NCBI RefSeq assembly: GCF_036785885.1
Contig: NC_092326.1
Location: 1,178,001 to 1,242,000 of the forward strand
From: Coffea arabica
Taxonomy: Eukaryota; Streptophyta; Magnoliopsida; Gentianales; Rubiaceae
DNA length: 64,000 bases
Direction of reading: 5' to 3'
Shown: piece by piece, positions 58,323 through 64,000 of the stretch
How positions within the stretch are numbered: position 1 is the first letter of the stretch
Layout of the letters: each line of letters starts with the position of its first letter
The notes under the pieces: generated by a model
The model's database searches: none
Seen by the model: only the letters and a program-made list of their open reading frames with translations
Told to the model about the DNA's origin: nothing
Position numbers and translations under genes: made by a program

Positions 58323-58536
58323 TATTCGATAAAGCTCACCATATTATCCTATTTTTTGATATCTATGTATGTTTAATGATGTAATTTCTATCATTAATGC
58401 AAATTTTAATAAAACTATGACATTTTATATAAAAAAAGATAGAGGTAATTATCCAAGGGTTTACCAAGTCAACATAATTTGTGGGCCCAAGGGATTTGAC
58501 AAGGTTTAATTTATATTGTATAGTATAGGTATTTTA
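58323..58536. other. Flank with a ~90-bp direct repeat
   Basis: 58446-58530 closely resembles 60651-60735 (phrases 'gaggtaattatc', 'atttgacaaggtttaattt'). Otherwise AT-rich. Confidence 0.5.
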
Positions 58537-59214
58537 TAGGTATTTTAATGGATAGGGTTTGATTTAGATCCCTTTGATCTACATTCATACTTATTAAATT
58601 TAGTTAAATTCAAACCCATACCCAACCCCTTATAGGTTTGAAAAAGTAAACTCAAACTCGAACCCTCATAGGTTTAGGTATTCAACGGGTATTCGTGAAT
58701 ACTTTTTTGAACATACAATGAAGAACCAAAGTAAAAATATTTTGAAAATATATAGAGTTAAAAAATAACATAAATATCATCCAATTTTTATTTTCAAATA
58801 ATAAAATCAACATTCATGATGTTGAACACAATATTATGAACTCAAAGAAAGAATTATTATCAACTAAAACTATTTGTTTTCAAAGTTTCATCTGTGTCTA
58901 TATTCAATCTTTTATTTATTTGCTTTCATTTTTTCTTTTTTTTTCTTGAAAATGTTAGTACTAAATATAATGACATAGAATATTAGGTTATTTTCCGAAT
59001 TTACTGATACACACACACATAGAATATTGCATGGGTATTGGTAGGGTCTAATTTGGATCTAAATCATAGAAAACCATACTCCACCCAAATTCATGATTCT
59101 CCTACGGGATCTAGATTTGGTTAGGGTCTGGGTTAATAAATTAAACCTAAACCCTACTCAGATATACTGGGTTTGGATTTGATTTGGATAAAATCCAACC
59201 CATTGACATACCTA
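58537..59214. mobile_element. MITE-like element with imperfect terminal inverted repeats
   Basis: Left end TAGGTATTTTAATGGATAGG, right end (reverse complement) TAGGTATGTCAATGGGTTGG: imperfect inverted repeats of about 34 bp. The interior repeats GGTTTGGAT/CAAACCC phrases. No coding capacity and no clear target duplication. Could be hAT-type. Confidence 0.4.
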
Positions 59215-59798
59215 GTTCGGTACCATAGGCTACCCTTAAAACAGTGCGTTTAGGTGAAATATGGATGAAATTAATTGGAATAGCACATTTTTAATTAGAT
59301 AAGACATCATTGTCAGCCTATAATCTAGTTCTGTATATAACTTCTTTTATAATCCAAATCTAGAACGTTGCATTCGATTAATAATAAACGATAATGTTGA
59401 TTAATGAAACATACGGCGGCATGAATAATTGAAAAGTGCACCTATCTTTTATTATGTTCCGTGAATAGAAGAATCCGAAAAGTTTTAAACCTCTTGTTAC
59501 TTGACTTTCATCTCAACCATCAATGATGTTTTCAAAATTTGCTAATTGGACAATAACATACCAAGAATCACGCCATTGCACAATCCATCTTCGAGTTCAT
59601 TGATTGAGACACGACAATTTGTCTAGAATTTTCATCATCCTGGTTTCATCACTCAAAGCTGGAAATGGCATGAGAATTAAGAGGTCACCTCTTTTCCATA
59701 ACGACTTAAACCATAGGGCAGATAGATGCCAACTTTATTCACTTTCCCTCTAAATCGGCCCATCCAATGGCATGAGAATTAAGAGGTGGGGAGGGTTC
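59215..59798. other. Flank, no gene
   Basis: Contains a 22-bp direct repeat (aatggcatgagaattaagag plus two bases) at 59664-59685 and 59766-59787. Nothing else recognised. Confidence 0.45.
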
Positions 59799-60353
59799 AT
59801 GATAGGAATGGATGCCCGTCCTTTGGGGAGCGAAATGGAGTGAAGAGAGGTGTGGGGGCAGGAGTGGGGATTTTTCTCCCCCCACCATGTGGCTACCATC
59901 CCCGCGCCATCCTTGCCTATAAATTAAATTAATTAATTAATATGCAGCTATATTTGCCAATATCTATGTACATATTATATTATTTATAATTTTGTAACAA
60001 TAATAGTAACAGCTGTTAGTTTAGATTTGCTAACAAATACGGAGAAATGTGTTTAGAAGATTAAAGTAGATTTTAAACATAATGTAATGTTGAATATTAG
60101 TTAAACGTCCAAAAGATTGATTTATAAAGTTATTTGTTAATATTATATATGAAAACATAAGATCAAAATAAAAAATAAAATTTTATTTTGAACCACCCAT
60201 CAGGGCACCCCTGGTTGGGTAGATGGATGGGGGTGGGGGTAAGAGAAGTGGGAGGATAGCACTAAAGCCAGGAGAAGTTTTTAAAGGACAAGGAGGGAGA
60301 CGGGTGCGGGTTTCCTAGCCTCATATCCACCTCATTGCCATTCCTCTAATCAC
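59799..60353. mobile_element. hAT-like MITE, GC-richer ends
   Basis: Left end 'ataggaatggatgcccgtc', right end complementary to 'tagaggaatggcaatgagg'. Subterminal G-rich/C-rich runs ('gtgggggcaggagtgggga', 'gggggtgggggtaag') flank an AT-rich core (59930-60190). The layout is like plant TAGGGATGGCAATG-type hAT MITEs. The target duplication is not evident. Confidence 0.4.
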
Positions 60354-60739
60354 CGACTCTCTAAAGCCTAGAAATTTTAGTTTTCCCTCATTAAAGGTTT
60401 GAAAGCATATATATATATATATATACAGTTTTTTTTAATCAAAGTAATTGTTATGCTTCCGTCTACGTAGCAAGGCCAGTATAATTTCAATAAATATTTG
60501 AGGATAATCTAAAATTTGGATAACATCATGAAGTGCAGGTGATGAATCATTTTCGAAGACAGTAGCTGATAGACCCTTAATCATAAGTCAATTTTAAAAT
60601 TTCGAAGCGATAAAACTTGCTTTTTTTTTAATGTGACCAAGGAGGAGGTAATTATCAATGGGTCTACCAAATCAACGTAATTTGTAGGCCTAAGAGATTT
60701 GACAAGGTTTAATTTGTACTATATGGTTCCATGGGTTAC
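60354..60739. other. Flank with AT microsatellite and direct repeat
   Basis: (AT)n at 60408-60424. The second member of the ~90-bp direct repeat lies at 60651-60735, immediately before the LTR start. No gene. Confidence 0.5.
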
Positions 60740-62430
60740 TGATAAGTGACTAATTTACGTAATAATTGTATGATATTTTATATTATTTTTAGTCACTTTC
60801 ATTATATTATTGGAAGAAAATGAATCATTTTGGCTATAATTGGTGAAAAATGCTTTTAAGTGATTAAATGAGGTTTTTATCACTTTTCAGTGGGATTTTG
60901 TGTATTTTGACAGTTTTGACACATTTTCGTATTTCGGCTATAACTTGATTTACAGTGATCGGATTGAGATGATTCTTGATTCAATTTGAAGATAAGAGAT
61001 AGATCTACAACTTTGGTGAAGACATCTGAATTACAGTAGCAAATTTCTACCGGTCGAAGCTGAAACAGGGCAATGAGCAGGAAAGGGTATTTCGGTCATT
61101 TCTTGGCCTACATAGATCCAAATGAGATGATTCTTGATGCATTGGAAAGCTAACTCAAAGAGCTACAAGTTTTATGTTTTGGTCAAGAGCTAAATCAGCT
61201 TTTATCATCAAGAAAAGTTCAGTGGAAGTTTATGCAAAATCAAAGCAGAGCTGGAAATTGAACCAGAAGTGACCAAATGGTCACTGTAGCAATCCGGCCA
61301 GAATTTGGCCGGATTGAGGTCAGAGAAGGCTGTTATGTACGCGTAAAACTCAATTTCAACTCCACCAACTCACATGTGATGCTAGACATGTGAGAAACAT
61401 TTCCAGCTATAAAAGGGAGGTGTAAACCTCAAGTCTTGACCAATCTTCCATCTTTATATAGCCAAATTCATTGCAAGATTGAGGGGAATAGAGAGACATA
61501 CGGGAGAAACTTGGAGTGCAGAAATGTAGTTCCTACATCTTCTGAGTATTAGATTATTTAACTGTAGACTAGTATAGTTCATCCATTTTTGTATATTGGC
61601 TAGATTAGGATGAAGATGGAGATGAAGAAGGAGGAGTTGAAGCTTAAGTAACATGGGTTATCTCTTCTCCAACTCTTTATCTTTTGTACTTGATTCCAAG
61701 TTTAGTTAACATACAAGTTCTGGATTTTGTGTTCAATATGTGTTTCTAAAGTTTATGCCTTGGGTTTGGTTGAACTTTCTATAATTGTTAGTGTTTATTA
61801 TTTGGTTATTTGATTGCTATGATTTGAGCAAGTTATTTAGCACTTTGGCTCTTTAAATCATGATTAATCTGGTACCATTGATTGTGATTATCTAAGGTGT
61901 TGTTTCTGCAATGAAAATTGAGATTTAACACTAGTTCAAAAAGTGCTAAACATAGGGAGTACACTCACGAAAGTAGAGGTGCACCTATGTGGTTTTTAGT
62001 GATTCATTTCATGTAATTTCTCTGACGAAATGAACTTGTAACTAATTTCATAACCATGAGAATAGTTATGGATTAGTTATAAGTATAATTGATTAACTAC
62101 GAAAGTAGGATTCAAATGCATAAGGAAATTACACCATAACTGGCCTAGATATAGTACTCAATGATCCAAATATAGCACTTGCATGAGTAGTTAGCGATAC
62201 CACAACCTAAGGAGCTTTTATTTGTTATTTTGTATAATTTCAGTAGGTTAAATTTGTTATAATTCATTGATAGTCTAAATAATAGAGAAGCTTTAGTAAT
62301 ACCGGTAATTGTTCACTCTTCCCTGTGGGATCGACCCGATATATACCCTAAACTACTAGTTGACCTATATACTTGCAGTGAATGGGTGTATTTCGATTTT
62401 TTAACTTGTACGTATGTAAAATACCCGTCA
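60740..62430 (+). repeat. 5' LTR of an Athila/Tat-like element
   Basis: Starts TGATAAGTGACTAATTTACG and ends ATACCCGTCA just before the tRNA-Asp-type site. 1,691 bp. TATAAAAG at 61408-61415 is a plausible TATA box. The U5-like phrase 'ccctgtgggatcgacccgatat' near 62321 is typical of the group. The minus frames at 61454 and 62313 are shadows. Confidence 0.75.
61408..61415 (+). promoter_or_regulatory. TATA box in the LTR
   Basis: TATAAAAG, about 670 bp inside the LTR, followed by a transcribed-looking leader. Would drive element RNA. Confidence 0.55.
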
Positions 62431-62436
62431 CGTTTT

Positions 62437-62454
62437 TGGCGCCATTGCCGGGGA
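62437..62454 (+). other. Primer-binding site (Asp tRNA type)
   Basis: TGGCGCCATTGCCGGGGA, the near-exact tRNA-Asp complementary site used by Athila/Tat-like elements. Six bases after the LTR end. Confidence 0.88.
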
Positions 62455-62619
62455 AGATTTGGTAATATCGGTGTGAAGAGCAACTTTATTAGTTTAGACA
62501 TTTCATTAGTTATAGTGTGAATGTTATTTTCTATTATTTTAGTGTTTTATATGTGTATGTGTTTTATCACCTATTCTTCTTACTAATTTTACTCTTAAGT
62601 TGTTTAAAAGCATTTTTAG

Positions 62620-63779
62620 GTGATGAGGAGGATAGGTCAATTGGGAGGACAATGGTTGAGAAATGGAAGTTTGGCAATGGATGGTTACCAAGTACAAAGC
62701 TCCTTCAACAGAGGTAATCAAGAATTTACTGAATGTATGTCTTTTGAAGATTGTTTAAGGTGTTTAAAGGCTAAATTTGATGTTATGATGCTACAAGTTA
62801 AAATGGACACAATTATGCATGAAATTGAGCAAGGGAGGAATGTTAATGCTTTTAATTCTTATCATGTGATTTGTGACTTGTGTGGAAGTTATCATGCTAC
62901 TAATACATGTATACAAGCACAGAATGTGGATTATTATGATGAATTAGAGCATTACAATCCCCGTTTTGATCGATATAGCGCTAATTGGAGCAATTCTCCT
63001 GCTTATGGTTGAAATAATCAATGTACTTATAGTGATTATCCGTATTTTTATGATTACCAACCTGAACGTGTCTAATATGAATCAAAACCATCTTGGGAGT
63101 TGGCAATAGAGAAGTTAGCTAATGCACCTCTACCTTGGGGGTTAGAAAGTGAACCATTAGCTAATGATTCTAATGCATCTTGGGAACTAGCTGTAGAAAA
63201 TTTTTCTAATCAAGTTGATTTAGCAATAAAAAAGCTAGCAAATGCAACTTCCGATCGTTTTGATAGGATTGAGGAAAGAATAGATGAATTAGCTTCTCAC
63301 TTTGGTAGAATACATGAGCAATTGAATGCATTGTGTGAAGTTATTTCCTCTAAGAATTTACAAAATGATCCTAGCATGAATGGTGGGAATGTTGTATGTG
63401 AAAATGGGTTGCATTTTGATCAAAATGATGATTCTAACTTGTGTTTCAATGAGGAAATGTCCATTTCACATAATAATATCTTTGGAGCTAATTTTGAATC
63501 TCAAGAGGTGAGCTTTAATGACTCATTTTTACCCCTCTTCAGGAATGTATAAAAAGTACAGGTTTTAAAGATATTCCTGCCTAAGATACTCTCATGGCAA
63601 TTCCTTTGGTGAATTCTCAAGTGGTGCATATTCAAGGTAATATCTATGAAACACTTGGGATAGGTAAGTCACTTTTGTTTCTCAAACCATTAAATCATGT
63701 GACTTTTGTTATGAAGTCACCATTTAATGATCCACCACGTCCAAAAATGGTGGATTATTCGTTAACTAAGCCTCCTTGA
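62620..63779 (+). pseudogene. gag: Gag-like region of Athila/Tat-like or gag-only element
   Basis: The frame from 62620 encodes a CCHC-type finger (CDLCGSYHATNTC, about residues 87-99), preceded by ECMSFEDCLRCLKAKFDVMM and followed by a tyrosine/asparagine-rich stretch. In-frame stops at 63010 and 63073 interrupt it. The same frame resumes at 63100-63552 with repeated WELA.EKLANA-like units and a helical segment (RFDRIEERIDELASHFGRIH). A further frame (63594-63779) contains SLLFLKPLNHVTFVMKSPF. The conserved phrase 'aagcgctaattggaaggcaacccaac' follows at 63816. The large capsid-like domain usually before the finger is missing, so this looks like a deleted, non-autonomous derivative. It continues past the window. 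Confidence 0.6.
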
Positions 63780-64000
63780 AAAATGAGGTGATATAGTCAA
63801 GCTAATGACTATAAAGAAGCGCTAATTGGAAGGCAACCCAACGATTTCTTGTTTTTAGTAAGTTTAAATTGTTTAATTAAGTATTTTTGTGTGTTTTATA
63901 GGGGGCAATGGCAATGGCTTATGCAAATGGCTTCAAGTGCAAAATAGCTTACAAGGAAGCAAAAAGGGGGTTTTCTTGATCCAATTAATGCATTTAAAGT
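63780..64000 (+). other. Internal noncoding part of the same element
   Basis: Holds the 'gcgctaattggaaggcaaccca' conserved stretch (63818-63840) seen after gag-like regions in Athila/Tat and LARD-type elements. Runs off the window. Confidence 0.5.

Noticed and set aside
1-64000. tRNA or rRNA genes and bacterial-type operons
   Set aside because: No cloverleaf B-box pairs or rRNA cores seen; the tRNA-like matches are retroelement primer-binding sites.

Overview
The window is nuclear DNA from a flowering plant, most likely a eudicot. It is almost entirely transposable-element DNA: LTR retrotransposons of the Ty3/Gypsy type, CACTA (En/Spm) DNA transposons, a plant LINE and MITE-like pieces. The only host-gene remnants I recognise are a broken UDP-D-apiose/UDP-D-xylose synthase (AXS) copy at 3338-3834 and the 3' half of a 2-oxoglutarate-dependent dioxygenase gene at 27373-28790, which is present twice. 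I see no complete host gene, no tRNA, no rRNA and no CRISPR array.

Layout, left to right. 1-2690: two pieces of one long-LTR Gypsy family (plus orientation) separated by a CACTA terminal fragment. 2691-7838: degenerate CACTA element N (plus), carrying the AXS remnant and three transposase-associated domains. 7839-26523: CACTA element M (minus). Its transposase gene is cut off exactly where N ends. Inside M's internal tandem repeats sits a LINE (minus, outer limits 9743-25333). Inside the LINE sits a chromovirus-type Gypsy element (10535-24364, identical-length 607-bp LTRs). Inside that element's gag sits CACTA element P (12209-20242) with a 3-bp target duplication. This gives four nested insertion levels. 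26524-28790: flank plus the dioxygenase 3' exons. 28790-31183: gag, primer-binding site and LTR of an Athila/Tat-like element (minus). 31184-33430: leader, primer-binding site and the start of a long LTR (element C, minus).

The main structural feature is a near-perfect 18.07-kb direct tandem duplication. Bases 15357-33430 recur at 33431-51494 with only eight substitutions and one 10-bp indel found by eye. The breakpoints lie inside two unrelated elements (CACTA-P and LTR C) and share a 5-bp microhomology. The second copy therefore holds a headless CACTA-P, a headless Gypsy pol, the LINE 5' part, the CACTA-M end, the dioxygenase remnant and the Athila-like piece again.

51495-64000: the rest of LTR C (to 53573), inserted in the gag of a related Gypsy element D (gag 53574-54350, PBS, LTR 54875 to about 58322); two MITE-like elements; and the 5' end of an Athila/Tat-like or gag-only element (LTR 60740-62430, Asp-type PBS, broken gag to the window end). 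No gene network can be read here. The value of the window is its insertion chronology and the recent segmental duplication.
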